DNA of 64,000 nt from Nostocoides_A vanveenii (GTDB lineage Bacteria > Actinomycetota > Actinomycetes > Actinomycetales > Dermatophilaceae): positions 62,001 through 126,000 of the forward strand of contig NZ_BAAAPN010000034.1 of assembly GCF_039531165.1 (NCBI RefSeq), written 5' to 3'. Made by a program: the position numbers and the translations under genes. Positions 30,221-39,435 of this stretch are shown in pieces (positions within the stretch are counted from its first letter, which is position 1; every line of letters begins with the position of its first letter). The notes beneath the pieces are model-generated. The model was not told the origin of the DNA. It searched no databases and was given only the letters and a program-made list of their open reading frames with translations.

Positions 30221-30843
30221 GACCGCCCCGCTTCGGCGAGGTCGTCGAGAGTCTCGACGGCGGGCAGATAGGGAGCCAACGCGGGCAACTCGCCCAGGTC
30301 ACGCAGGCCGAGCCGCTCCAGGAAGTAGCCCGTCGTCCCGTAGAGCACGGCGCCGGTCTCGGACTCGGCGCCGGTCTCCTCGATCAGGCCACGCGAGAGC
30401 AGGGTGCGCACAACGCCGTCGACGTTGACACCGCGCACAGCGCTGACCCGGCCGCGGGAGATCGGCTGTCGGTAGGCGATGATCGCGAGCGTCTCGAGGG
30501 AGGCATGGCTGAGCTTGGCCTGGGCGCCGTCGAGGACGAAGCGTTCGACGGCGGCGGCGTACTCGGGCCGGCTGTAGATGCGCCAGCCCCCGCCGACCTC
30601 GCGCAGCATGAAACCGCGACCGTCGTAGTCGTCGACGAGCGCCCGCAGCGCGTCAGTGACCTCCGGGAGCGGGATCTCCAGGGCGGTCGCGAGGGCGATA
30701 TCGCTGACGGGCTCATCGACGACCATGAGGATCGCTTCGATGGCCCCGGGCACCCCGCCGGGCATGGCCGCAACGTCCAGGACGTCAGGTTCGACCTCGG
30801 GGGGCGGGCCGACGGCTGGCGCCGGCTCGGTGGTCTGCGTCAT
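30217..30843 (-). CDS. scpB: segregation and condensation protein B
   Basis: A 208-residue SMC partner with two winged-helix domains. EAILMVVDEPVSDIALATAL starts the first and LETLAIIAYRQPISRGRVSA is the family signature. ATG 30843 overlaps the scpA stop. It forms scpA-scpB-rluB, as in most Gram-positives. Confidence 0.93.
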   Translation of the reverse strand: MTQTTEPAPAVGPPPEVEPDVLDVAAMPGGVPGAIEAILMVVDEPVSDIALATALEIPLPEVTDALRALVDDYDGRGFMLREVGGGWRIYSRPEYAAAVERFVLDGAQAKLSHASLETLAIIAYRQPISRGRVSAVRGVNVDGVVRTLLSRGLIEETGAESETGAVLYGTTGYFLERLGLRDLGELPALAPYLPAVETLDDLAEAGRS

Positions 30844-31733
30844 GCGTGCTCCTTGATCGGTCCGGCATCGGCCGGCGGCGCCAGGTCGGATTCGTCGAAT
30901 TCGTCGCTCACGGTGATCTCGCCGTCGTCGGCGCCCGTCCAGCGCACGGTCAGCTCCCCCAGCGCTTCGACCTGCTCGAAGGACACCGACGCCTCCCGGT
31001 AGAGCTCCAGCAGCGCCAGGAACCGGGCGACGATGACCAGCGTCGAGTCGGCGTCGGCAATCAGGGTGCGGAAGGTCGCGACCTGATGACGGCGCAGGCG
31101 CTCGCCGAGGATCGCCGCCTGTTCCTGGACGCTGACGGCCGGCGCGTGCAGGTGATCCAGGCCGACGCTGAGCACGGCCTTGGGGGTCATCGCCCGGGCG
31201 GCGATCTTGGCAAGTTGTTCGGGCGAGACGCCGATGATCAACTCGGGGAGCAGGGCCGCGAAGCGCGGCTCCAGACCTCCCCGGCGGGCGAGGCTCGCCC
31301 GGTTGACGGCCAGTCGCTCCGCGAACTCGCCCGCCACGTCCTTGAAGGCGCGATACTGCAGCAGCCGGGCGAAGAGCAGGTCACGCGCCTCGATCAGGGC
31401 GATGTCGTCCTCGTCCTCGGGGCGCACCTGGGGCAGCAGTCGGGCAGCCTTGAGATCGAGCAAAGTAGCCGCGACGAGCAGGAACTCGCTGGCTTGCGAC
31501 AGATCCCAGTCGTTGCTCTCGCGGCGCTCGCGCAGGTGCGCGATGAACTCATCGGTCACCTGGGCGAGCGCGATCTCGGTGATATCGAGTTTGTGCTTGG
31601 CGATCAGGCCGAGCAAAAGGTCGAAGGGTCCTTCGAAGACGTCGAGGTGCACCTCGAACGCGGTGCCGGATGCCCGGCGGGTGAGCACCCCGCCGGGGAC
31701 CTCGCCCTCACTGAGCAGCAGGTCGCTGGTCAT
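30840..31733 (-). CDS. scpA: segregation and condensation protein A
   Basis: The 297-residue kleisin of the SMC condensin. FEVHLDVFEGPFDLLLGLIA followed by KHKLDITEIALAQVTDEF is the N-terminal kleisin signature, and the C-terminus has a winged helix (VARFLALLELYREASVSFEQ). It is coupled to scpB and follows the ParA-like gene by 22 bases. Confidence 0.94.
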   Translation of the reverse strand: MTSDLLLSEGEVPGGVLTRRASGTAFEVHLDVFEGPFDLLLGLIAKHKLDITEIALAQVTDEFIAHLRERRESNDWDLSQASEFLLVAATLLDLKAARLLPQVRPEDEDDIALIEARDLLFARLLQYRAFKDVAGEFAERLAVNRASLARRGGLEPRFAALLPELIIGVSPEQLAKIAARAMTPKAVLSVGLDHLHAPAVSVQEQAAILGERLRRHQVATFRTLIADADSTLVIVARFLALLELYREASVSFEQVEALGELTVRWTGADDGEITVSDEFDESDLAPPADAGPIKEHA

Positions 31734-31755
31734 CGCGCGGCGTCCCGGCGCCGGG

Positions 31756-32649
31756 TCACGGGGCGCTGCCGCGGGCGATCAACTCGCGCGCGAGCTGCCG
31801 GTAGGCCGCGGCACCGGGGTGGGTAGCGGCATACGTCGTGATGGGTTCGGCGGCGAGCGTTGCGTCCGGGAACTTCACGGTGCGCGCGATGACCGTATGC
31901 AGCACCTGGTCGCCGAAGTGCGCCACCACGCTCTCGACGACCTCGCGGCTGTGCAGGGTGCGGCCGTCGTACATCGTCGCGACGATGCCGTCGATGCGCA
32001 GGCCGGGGTTGAGCCGGTCGATGATCTTCTCGATCGTCTCGACGAGCAGGGCGACGCCGCGCATGGCGAAGTACTCGGTCTCCAGCGGGATGAGCACGCC
32101 ATGGCTGGCGGTGAGGGCGTTGACGGTCAGCAGACCGAGGGAGGGCTGGCAGTCGATGAGGATGAGGTCGTAGTCGTCCATGACCGGGCGCAGCACCCGG
32201 GCGAGCACCTGCTCGCGGGCGACCTCACCGACGAGCTGGACCTCGGCGGCGGACAGGTCGATATTGGCCGGGACGATGTCGAGGCCGGGCACGCGGGTGG
32301 GCCGGATGATCTCGCGGATGTCATGGCCGCGCTCGATGAGCAGGTTGTAGATCGTGACGTCGAGATCATTGCTGTTGACGCCCAGGCCGACCGAGAGCGC
32401 CCCTTGGGGGTCGAAGTCGAGCAGCAGCACCTTTCGCCCGCACTCGGCGAGCGCCGCGCCGAGGTTGATGGTGGTCGTCGTCTTGCCGACGCCACCCTTC
32501 TGGTTGCACAGGGAGATGACGCGGGCCGGGCCGTGACCGGCGAGCGGGGCCGGGTCGGGGAAGACGGGCAGCGGGCGGCCCGTAGGCCCCGTCGTGCCGA
32601 CGAAGGCCGCATCGATGCCGGGGAGGACCTCGGCCTCGTCCACCGTCAT
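31756..32649 (-). CDS. ParA/Soj-family ATPase
   Basis: A 297-residue deviant Walker ATPase for DNA or cargo positioning. It has CNQKGGVGKTTTTINLGAAL, LLLDFDPQGALSVGLG, and LILIDCQPSLGLLTVNAL. No parB is adjacent, so it is likely the scpA-linked ParA paralogue (Rv1708-type) rather than the oriC parA. GGAGG sits directly against ATG 32649 but is 7 bases from the GTG at codon 3 (32643), which may be the real start. An extension of about 40 residues precedes the ATPase core. Confidence 0.9.
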   Translation of the reverse strand: MTVDEAEVLPGIDAAFVGTTGPTGRPLPVFPDPAPLAGHGPARVISLCNQKGGVGKTTTTINLGAALAECGRKVLLLDFDPQGALSVGLGVNSNDLDVTIYNLLIERGHDIREIIRPTRVPGLDIVPANIDLSAAEVQLVGEVAREQVLARVLRPVMDDYDLILIDCQPSLGLLTVNALTASHGVLIPLETEYFAMRGVALLVETIEKIIDRLNPGLRIDGIVATMYDGRTLHSREVVESVVAHFGDQVLHTVIARTVKFPDATLAAEPITTYAATHPGAAAYRQLARELIARGSAP

Positions 32650-32709
32650 TCCTCCACACCCTGCCGATTGCCGTCGCGGTCAGCCTCGCGCTGATCGGCC
32701 TCGACCCTA

Positions 32710-33645
32710 TCAGCGCGCCCGGGGATGAGCCGCGGCATAGGTCTCGCGGAGCTGGTCGATGGTGACCTTGGTGTAGATCTGCGTCGTCGTCACCGACGCG
32801 TGGCCGAGCAGCTCCTGGACGATGCGGACATCCGCCCCGCCCTGCAGCAAGTGCGTGGCGAAGGAGTGCCGGAGCGTGTGCGGTGTGACCGCGGCCCGCA
32901 CGCCGGCCCGGTCCGCCGCTGCCTTGAGGATCCCCCAGGCGCCTTGCCGGGTCAGGCGCCCCCCGCGGTGATTGAGAAAGAGCGCCGGCGAGGCGCTGCG
33001 GCCGCCGACCGCGAGGGTAGGGCGCGCCCGGATCAGATAGGCGTCGAGGGCGGCCCCGGCATAGGAGCCAAGGGGCACCAATCGTTCCTTGCCGCCCTTG
33101 CCGCGCAGCCGGACGATGCCGGCACCCGGCACGATGTCGTCGACATCCAGCCCGGTCGCCTCGGAGACGCGGGCGCCCAGCCCATAGAGCACCTCCAGCA
33201 GAGCGCGGTCGCGCAGCGCGGCCGTCGTGTCCCCGACGCCAGCGGCGTCGAGGATGGCCTCGACCTGATCCAGCGGCAGGGCCTTGGGCAGGCGGGCAGC
33301 CGTCTGAGGTGGCGAGACGGGGCGAGCCGGATCGGACGGCAGCACGCCGTCGAGGGCGAGGAACCGGTGGAAGGTCCGGACCGCGACCAGCGTGCGGCCT
33401 GCGGACGTCGCGGCGAGGGCCCGGTGCTCGGCGTCCCCCTGCCGCAGGGCGGCGAGGAAGTCGGTGATCATTGCCTCATCGACCCGTGTGAGATCGTCGA
33501 TGCCGCGGGCGGCGAGGAAATCGGCATACCGGCGCAGGTCGCGGTGATAGGCCGCCAACGTATGCCGTGACAGCCCGCGCTCGACCTCGAGGTGGACCAG
33601 CCAGGCGTCGATCGCCCGCGCGGTGCCGGCGCCGGGCACGCTCAC
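32710..33645 (-). CDS. xerD: site-specific tyrosine recombinase XerD
   Basis: A 311-residue recombinase that resolves chromosome dimers at dif. The SAM-like N-terminal domain holds about the first 110 residues. The catalytic set is complete: R159 (GARVSEATGLD), K183 (RGKGGKERLVP), H256 and R259 (PHTLRHSFATHLL), H282 (LLGHASVTTTQIY) and Y291. The GTG start overlaps the ald stop (GTGA). Its position upstream of parA/scpAB is conserved and supports XerD over a phage integrase. Confidence 0.93.
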   Translation of the reverse strand: MSVPGAGTARAIDAWLVHLEVERGLSRHTLAAYHRDLRRYADFLAARGIDDLTRVDEAMITDFLAALRQGDAEHRALAATSAGRTLVAVRTFHRFLALDGVLPSDPARPVSPPQTAARLPKALPLDQVEAILDAAGVGDTTAALRDRALLEVLYGLGARVSEATGLDVDDIVPGAGIVRLRGKGGKERLVPLGSYAGAALDAYLIRARPTLAVGGRSASPALFLNHRGGRLTRQGAWGILKAAADRAGVRAAVTPHTLRHSFATHLLQGGADVRIVQELLGHASVTTTQIYTKVTIDQLRETYAAAHPRAR

Positions 33646-34757
33646 GCCAAGAGGTCGGCGACGTCCTGGCAGGGCAGGTCGAAGGCCGCCGCGACACCCG
33701 GGCAGGTGATCTGCCCGTCCTGGGTGTTCAGACCCTTGGCGAGCGCGGGATCGGCCGCGAGTGCGGCCCGCCAGCCGGAGTCGGCCAGGCGCACGGCATA
33801 CGGCAAGGTGGCATTGGTCAGGCCCCAGGTGGAGGTGTTGGGGACGGCGCCGGGCATATTCGCGACGCAGTAGTAGATGGAGTGGTGCACGGTGAAGGTG
33901 GGGTCGGCATGCGTGGTCGGGCGCGAGCCTTCGAAGCAGCCGCCCTGGTCGATGGCGACGTCAACGAGGACCGAGCCAGGCTTCATCTGGGCGACCATCT
34001 CGTCGGTGACCAGTTTGGGGGCCTTGGCGCCGGGGATGAGCACGGTGCCGATGACCATGTCGGCGCGCAGCACCTCTTCGCGGACCGAAAAGGCGGACGA
34101 GGCGATCTGGCGCACGCGGTTGTCGTAGCGCCAGAAGCTCATGCGGAGCTTGTCGAGGTCGGTGTCGAGCATGGTGACTTCGGCGCCCATGCCGAGCGCG
34201 ATATTTGCCGCATTCTGGCCCGCGACGCCGGCGCCGAGGACGACGACCTTGGCATTGGCGACGCCGCCGACGCCGCCCATCAGGACGCCCCGCCCGCCGT
34301 TGGCCTTCATCATCGAGTGGGCGCCGACCTGGGGCGCGAGGCAGCCGGCGACCTCGGACATCGGATAGAGCAGGGGCAGCATCCCCGAGCGGAGTTGAAC
34401 CGTCTCGTAGGCGATCGCGGTGACCTGCCTGGCGAGCAGTTCGTCGGTCAGTGGCCGATCGGCCGCGAGGTGGAGGTAGGTGAAGAGCGTCAGGCCGGGC
34501 CGAAGGCGGTGGTACTCCTGGGCGACCGGTTCCTTGACCTTCATTACCAGATCGGCCTCGCCCCAGACGTCGTCAGCGTCGTCGATGATGCGCGCACCCT
34601 GGGCGACGAAGTCGGCATCGGCGATGGCGCTGCCCTCGCCCGCGCCCTTCTGGATGAGCACCTCGTGGCCGTGCGCGACGAGTTCCGCCACCCCCACGGG
34701 CGTGATGCCGACGCGGAACTCGTTGTTCTTGACCTCGCTGGGGACGCCGATCTTCAC
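33642..34757 (-). CDS. ald: alanine dehydrogenase
   Basis: A 371-residue NAD-dependent enzyme that interconverts alanine and pyruvate plus ammonia. MKIGVPSEVKNNEFRVGITP is the usual N-terminus. Substrate residues lie in LFTYLHLAAD, and the NAD Rossmann loop is VVLGAGVAGQNAANIALGMG. It is translationally coupled to xerD. An imperfect palindrome 30 bases upstream may be its operator; in mycobacteria ald is controlled by an Lrp-type AldR. Confidence 0.95.
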   Translation of the reverse strand: MKIGVPSEVKNNEFRVGITPVGVAELVAHGHEVLIQKGAGEGSAIADADFVAQGARIIDDADDVWGEADLVMKVKEPVAQEYHRLRPGLTLFTYLHLAADRPLTDELLARQVTAIAYETVQLRSGMLPLLYPMSEVAGCLAPQVGAHSMMKANGGRGVLMGGVGGVANAKVVVLGAGVAGQNAANIALGMGAEVTMLDTDLDKLRMSFWRYDNRVRQIASSAFSVREEVLRADMVIGTVLIPGAKAPKLVTDEMVAQMKPGSVLVDVAIDQGGCFEGSRPTTHADPTFTVHHSIYYCVANMPGAVPNTSTWGLTNATLPYAVRLADSGWRAALAADPALAKGLNTQDGQITCPGVAAAFDLPCQDVADLLA

Positions 34758-34786
34758 TGCGTGACTCCCTTGTCCGGGAAAGGAAT

Positions 34787-34812
34787 CCGCGGTGACGACG
34801 ATGTCATCGCGG
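34787..34812. promoter_or_regulatory. candidate operator upstream of ald
   Basis: CCGCGGTGAC, six bases, then GTCATCGCGG form a 10-bp inverted repeat with one mismatch, 30-55 bases before the ald start. Position and symmetry fit a dimeric regulator site. The binding protein is unknown; Lrp/AldR is a guess from mycobacteria. Confidence 0.35.
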
Positions 34813-34870
34813 CCGGCGGGTTGGATGCCCTCCGCCAGGCATTTTATGCCCGCGCGGCGGCCTGTCAGCG

Positions 34871-36565
34871 TCAGCCGCCGAACTCGGCCAAGCCGCCCCG
34901 CGCCTGATCGAGCCAGGCCCGCTGGGCGGTGAGCTTCGCGGTCAGGTCGGCGACCTGCTTGGCGTTGCCCTTGGCCTCGGCGGCGGCGAGGTCGGCCTCC
35001 AGCTTGGCGACCGACGCTTCCAGCTGGGTGGCGAGCGAGTGGGCGCGCGAGGCGACCTCAGGGTTGGAGCGGCGCCACTTGCGATCCTCGGCGTCGCGGA
35101 CAGCGGCCTCGATGCGGCGCAGGCCCTTCTCGGTGCGCTCGATGTCGGCGCGCGGCACCTTGCCGGCCTTGTCCCACTTGTCCTGGATGCCGCGCAAGCC
35201 CGCCTTGGCGACCTCGAGGTCGGTGACCGGGAGCAACTTTTCGGCATCGGCGAGCAAGGCGAGTTTGACCTCGAGGTTGGCGCGGTACTCCTCGTCCTCG
35301 GCCGCCACGACGGCGTCCTTGGCGTTGAAGAAGCTGTCTTGGGCCGACTTGAACTGCTCCCAGAGGGAATCGTCCTCGGCGCGCGAGGCCCGGCCGGCGA
35401 CGCGCCACTGATCCATCAGCCGCTTGAAAGCGCCGGCAGTGGCCGCCCAGTCGGTGCTGGTGGCCAAGTGCTGGGCCTCGGCGACGAGCTTCTCCTTGGT
35501 GGCTCGGGCGCCGGCGCGCGTGGACTCCAACTCCGCGAAGTGGCTGCGTCGGGCCTTGTCGAAGGAGTTGCGAGCCTTCGAGAAGCGCTGCCACAAGGCG
35601 GCCTCGATCTCCTTGTCGAGCCGAACCCCGGAGCGCTGGTGCTCCTTCCAGGTGTCGAGCAGGCTGCGCATGGTTGCGCTCGCGGTCTTCCATTGGACGC
35701 GCTCGACCGGAACGGCCGCGATCTGCTCGGCCGAGGCGACGAGGGCCTCGCGAGCGGTCTGCGCCTCGGCCCTCGCCGCAGCGCGGGCCTCCCCCTCGGC
35801 CTGCCGCTTGCTGGTCAGCTCGCCCTCGATGGTGCTGACCAAGGCGTTGAGCGCCGCGAGGTCGCCGACGACATTGGCGTCACCGATGTGCTTGCGCAGG
35901 CCCTTGAGGCCTTCGGCGACATCCTTGGCGGTGACCTCCGGGACCGCCACCCGCTGGTGCAGGAGTTCGGCCGCGGCGAAGAGCTCGTCGTATTTGCGGG
36001 CGAAGTAGTTGAGTGCCTCGTCATTGCTGGCACCGGGGTAGGAGCCGACGGCCCGCTCGCCCTCGCCCTCGCCGACATAGACGGTCCCGTCGGCGTCGAC
36101 CCGCCCGAAGCGGACAGAGTCGGAGTGCGGGTGGGCCGGCGCGGCGGCCGGCTTGGGCTTGGCTGCGAACATCGCCGGGCTCGGCATGCCCGGTCGCGGA
36201 CCCGGCTTGGGCGCGGACGGTGCCGGTAGGGCTGCGGGGCTCGCCGCCGGGGCGGACTCGGCCGCGGCCTCCGCCTCGTCTGCTGCCACGGGCTCGGGAT
36301 CGACGGCCGCGGCCTCAACGACGACGCTCTCGGCAACCGGCTCTTCCGCTGCCGGCTCATCGGCTGCCGGCTCCTGCTCCACGGGGGCCACGTCATTCGG
36401 GGCTACGTCATTCTCCGCAGCGGGGACGTCGGGCTCGGCAGTCGATTCGTCCGGTGCGGTCGCCGCCTCGGCGGCGAGGACGTCGGCACCGACTGAACTC
36501 ACGTCAGCCGCCGGCTCGTCCGTCGCCGTCACGTCGCGGTCCGGCGTCGTCGGGGTATCGGTCAC
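34871..36565 (-). CDS. DUF349 repeat coiled-coil protein
   Basis: A 564-residue protein. Residues 1-125 are an acidic Ala/Glu/Pro/Val-rich region without structure. From about 150 on it has several DUF349 repeats (VQWKTASATMRSLLDTWKEH, TAGAFKRLMDQWRVAGRASR, LRGIQDKWDKAGKVPRADIE) with long helices. The recurring W...G....D pattern is diagnostic. Function is unknown in this phylum. It lies between ald and the cyclophilin gene, 4 bases downstream of the latter. Confidence 0.85.
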   Translation of the reverse strand: MTDTPTTPDRDVTATDEPAADVSSVGADVLAAEAATAPDESTAEPDVPAAENDVAPNDVAPVEQEPAADEPAAEEPVAESVVVEAAAVDPEPVAADEAEAAAESAPAASPAALPAPSAPKPGPRPGMPSPAMFAAKPKPAAAPAHPHSDSVRFGRVDADGTVYVGEGEGERAVGSYPGASNDEALNYFARKYDELFAAAELLHQRVAVPEVTAKDVAEGLKGLRKHIGDANVVGDLAALNALVSTIEGELTSKRQAEGEARAAARAEAQTAREALVASAEQIAAVPVERVQWKTASATMRSLLDTWKEHQRSGVRLDKEIEAALWQRFSKARNSFDKARRSHFAELESTRAGARATKEKLVAEAQHLATSTDWAATAGAFKRLMDQWRVAGRASRAEDDSLWEQFKSAQDSFFNAKDAVVAAEDEEYRANLEVKLALLADAEKLLPVTDLEVAKAGLRGIQDKWDKAGKVPRADIERTEKGLRRIEAAVRDAEDRKWRRSNPEVASRAHSLATQLEASVAKLEADLAAAEAKGNAKQVADLTAKLTAQRAWLDQARGGLAEFGG

Positions 36566-36568
36566 TGC

Positions 36569-37360
36569 TCAGCCCTTCGTCTCGGTCGTCACCGACAAGA
36601 AGCTGATGGGGAACGTGGGAGCGACCCCGTTGCCCACCCCTCCGGCGGCGATCTTGTCCACAATATCCAGCCCCTGGGTGACAGTGCCGAAAATTGAGTA
36701 GCCCCCCGTGCTCGCGTCGATCGTCGAGTCCTTGTAGACGATGAAGAACTGACCACCATTGCTGTTCGGGTCTGCGGTCCTGGCCATCGCCACGGTGCCC
36801 CGCGGATACATCGCGTCCGTGGGCGCATTCTCGATCCCGTAGCCGTATCCCGGTCCCCCATTGCCGGTCCCCGTCGGATCTCCGCACTGGAGCACGAAGA
36901 TCCCCGAGGTGGTCAAGCGGTGGCACGGCGCATTTTTCCAATAGTTCTGCTGGGCCAGCTGAACGAAGGACGCCACGGTCGTCGGCGCCTTGGCCCCGTC
37001 CAGCGACAGCACGATCCGCCCGCAGTTGGTCTCGATGGTCGCGGTGACCGTCTTGCCGGTGACCTTGGCGATCTGGGCGGCATCCGGTTTGTCCAGCGTG
37101 GCGCCGGTGCCCGGGACCGCAGGTGCAGCAATGCACCCGTCGGCCACGGTCGCGGCCAGCTCCGGGGTGCGTGAGGCCGCGGTCGGCTCCGAACCCATCA
37201 TGTTCACCAGCCAGATCAGGCCGGCAACGAGCGCCAGGAAGACGGCGACGACGGCCGCGATCTGCCGGTTCCGCTGCCGCTGGACCCGCTGCTGCGCAGC
37301 ATTGTCCTGCTGACGGACGTAGCGCCGTTTGGCCCGCGCGCGCTCCTGCTCCTTGGTCAC
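36569..37360 (-). CDS. membrane-anchored cyclophilin peptidyl-prolyl isomerase
   Basis: A 263-residue protein: a basic coiled N-terminus (KEQERARAKRRYVRQQDN), one span near residues 33-53 (IAAVVAVFLALVAGLIWLVN), then a cyclophilin domain on the outside with TNCGRIVLSLDGAKAPTTV, PCHRLTTSGIFVLQCGDPTG and GGQFFIVY. It probably assists folding of exported proteins. GTG 37360 is chosen for the family-like VTKEQERARAK start. Adjacency to the glyoxalase-like gene and hisS matches M. tuberculosis ppiB. Confidence 0.9.
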   Translation of the reverse strand: MTKEQERARAKRRYVRQQDNAAQQRVQRQRNRQIAAVVAVFLALVAGLIWLVNMMGSEPTAASRTPELAATVADGCIAAPAVPGTGATLDKPDAAQIAKVTGKTVTATIETNCGRIVLSLDGAKAPTTVASFVQLAQQNYWKNAPCHRLTTSGIFVLQCGDPTGTGNGGPGYGYGIENAPTDAMYPRGTVAMARTADPNSNGGQFFIVYKDSTIDASTGGYSIFGTVTQGLDIVDKIAAGGVGNGVAPTFPISFLSVTTETKG

Positions 37361-37400
37361 GGCCGCTAAGTCTAGGCATGCGGCCGGATAGGGTCGGCGG

Positions 37401-38108
37401 GTGCTGATGATCGCCTTCCCCGCTGCCGCATTCGCGACCAATTGCTATGTCGTCGCGCAAGGCCCCGGGCAGGAGTGCCTCGTCGTCGATCCGGGCATCG
37501 GCGTGGTCGAGACGCTGCGCGATGTTTTCACCGAGCACCGCCTGCGGCCGGCCGCCGTGCTGCTGACCCATGGCCACCTCGACCACGTCTATTCGGTCAC
37601 TCCTGTATGCCGTTCCACGGCCCCCGCCGTGCTGCCGGCCTATATCCACGCCGACGACCGCTACCGGCTCGCCGACCCGATCAGCCTGCTGGGTCCGGGC
37701 CTGGTCGGCATGTTCGAGCAGCAGTTCGGCGCCAAGGCGAGTTGGACCGAGCCCGACGACATCGTCACGGTCACCGACGGCGCTCAGGTGAGCATCGCGG
37801 GAGTGGAGCTGAGTTGTTGGCACGCCCCCGGGCATACGGAAGGGTCGATGATGTTCGGGATCGACGCTGTCCCCGACGGGGTGCCCGCCGATCTGGACCG
37901 CACGATGGTCACTGGTGATGTCGTTTTTGCCGGGTCGATCGGGCGCACCGATCTGAGCGGCGGCAGCGACACGGCCATGCGCGAGTCCTTGCGCAATGTT
38001 GTTCTCCCCCTTGCCGATTCGACGCTCCTGCTGCCGGGGCACGGCCCCGCGACGACCATGAAAAGGGAGCGCGCCACCAACCCCTACCTGCAAGGATTGG
38101 GCGCGTGA
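37401..38108 (+). CDS. metallo-beta-lactamase-fold hydrolase (glyoxalase II-like)
   Basis: A 235-residue zinc hydrolase. The metal motif is LLTHGHLDHV, and further ligands lie in HAPGHTEGSMMF, TGDVVFAGSIGRTDLSGG and LLPGHGPATT. GTG 37401 gives MLMIAFPAAAFATNCYV, aligning with relatives. The substrate is unproven; glutathione is generally absent in actinobacteria, so another thioester is likely. It overlaps hisS by four bases (GTGA). Confidence 0.88.
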   Translation: MLMIAFPAAAFATNCYVVAQGPGQECLVVDPGIGVVETLRDVFTEHRLRPAAVLLTHGHLDHVYSVTPVCRSTAPAVLPAYIHADDRYRLADPISLLGPGLVGMFEQQFGAKASWTEPDDIVTVTDGAQVSIAGVELSCWHAPGHTEGSMMFGIDAVPDGVPADLDRTMVTGDVVFAGSIGRTDLSGGSDTAMRESLRNVVLPLADSTLLLPGHGPATTMKRERATNPYLQGLGA

Positions 38109-39427
38109 GCAAGATCGCCCCCATCTCCGGATTCCCGGAGTACTCCCCGGGCCAGCGCATCGTCGAGCAGCGCTTCCTCGACGTCATCCGGGAGACCTTC
38201 GAGTTGCACGGGTTCGCCTCGATCGAGACCCGCGCGATCGAGCCCATCGAGCGGCTGCGCTCCCAGGGCGAGGACGCCGACAAGGAGATCTATGGCATCG
38301 CCCGGCTCGCGGGCGGCGACGCCGAGGGCATGCGCTGGGGGCTGCACTTCGACCTGACGGTGCCGTTCGCCCGTTATGTGCTGGAGAACGCCGGCACCTT
38401 GGAGTTCCCCTTCCGGCGCTATCAGATCCAGAAGGCGTGGCGCGGCGAACGGCCCCAGGAGGGCCGCTACCGCGAGTTCACGCAAGCCGATATCGATGTC
38501 GTGGATGTCGGCACGCTCGCGCCGCACTTCGAGGCCGAGATGCCGCTCGTCGTCGCCGATGTCTTCGAGAAGTTTCCCATCGGGGACTTCGTCATCCAGG
38601 TCAACAACCGCAAGCTCGCCAACGGCTTCTATGCCGGGTTGGGCATCACGGATGTCGCCGGGACGCTGCGGATCATCGACAAACTCGACAAGATCGGCCC
38701 CGATGCCGTGGCGGATCTGCTCACCGCCGCCGGCTGCACCGCGACCCAGGCGCAGGCTTGCCTCGACCTCGCGGCGATCCGCACCCCCGACCTAAGTTTC
38801 GTCGACCAGGTACGGGCCCTCGGCGTCGATCACCCCCTCCTCGATGAGGGTCTGGACGCGCTCGCCGCGGTCATCGAGACGGCGGCGGCCAACGCGCCCG
38901 GCCGCGTGGTCGCGGCCTTGAAGATCGCCCGCGGCCTCGACTACTACACCGGCACCGTCTACGAGACCCAGTTGGTCGGCCACGAGGACTGGGGTGCGGT
39001 GTGCTCCGGCGGCCGCTACGACGCGCTCGCCTCCGACGGACGCACCACCTATCCGGGCGTCGGCATCTCCATCGGGGTCAGCCGGATCCTCGGGCTGTTG
39101 TTCGGTCACGGGCGGCTCGCCGCCACCCGATCGACGCCGGCCTGCGTCTTGGTCGCCGTCACCGACGAGGCGAGCCGGCCAGCCTCCACGGCGGTCGCCA
39201 CGGCTCTCCGGGCGCGTGGCATCGCGTGCGAAGTCGCCCCGAAGGCCGACAAATTCGGCAAACAGATCCGGTATGCCGATCGCCGCGGCATACCCTACGT
39301 CTGGTTCCCGCGTGACGACGGCGACCAGGTCAAAGACATCCGCTCCGGCGACCAAGTGGCCGCCGACCCGGCCGCGTGGACACCACCGGCAGCGGACCTG
39401 CGCCCCGACGTCCTCATGGGCGACTGA
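38105..39427 (+). CDS. hisS: histidyl-tRNA synthetase
   Basis: A 440-residue class II aminoacyl-tRNA synthetase. It has GFPEYSPGQRIVEQRFLDVI, motif 2 around FRRYQIQKAWRGERPQEGRY, histidine-specific ARGLDYYTGTVYE, and motif 3 at GVGISIGVSRILGLL. The C-terminal anticodon-binding domain has KADKFGKQIRYADRRGIPYV. Its GTG start overlaps the upstream hydrolase stop. An ATA codon in RGIPY falls inside a CGGCATAC motif. Confidence 0.95.
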   Translation: MSKIAPISGFPEYSPGQRIVEQRFLDVIRETFELHGFASIETRAIEPIERLRSQGEDADKEIYGIARLAGGDAEGMRWGLHFDLTVPFARYVLENAGTLEFPFRRYQIQKAWRGERPQEGRYREFTQADIDVVDVGTLAPHFEAEMPLVVADVFEKFPIGDFVIQVNNRKLANGFYAGLGITDVAGTLRIIDKLDKIGPDAVADLLTAAGCTATQAQACLDLAAIRTPDLSFVDQVRALGVDHPLLDEGLDALAAVIETAAANAPGRVVAALKIARGLDYYTGTVYETQLVGHEDWGAVCSGGRYDALASDGRTTYPGVGISIGVSRILGLLFGHGRLAATRSTPACVLVAVTDEASRPASTAVATALRARGIACEVAPKADKFGKQIRYADRRGIPYVWFPRDDGDQVKDIRSGDQVAADPAAWTPPAADLRPDVLMGD

Positions 39428-39435
39428 GCCGGTTC

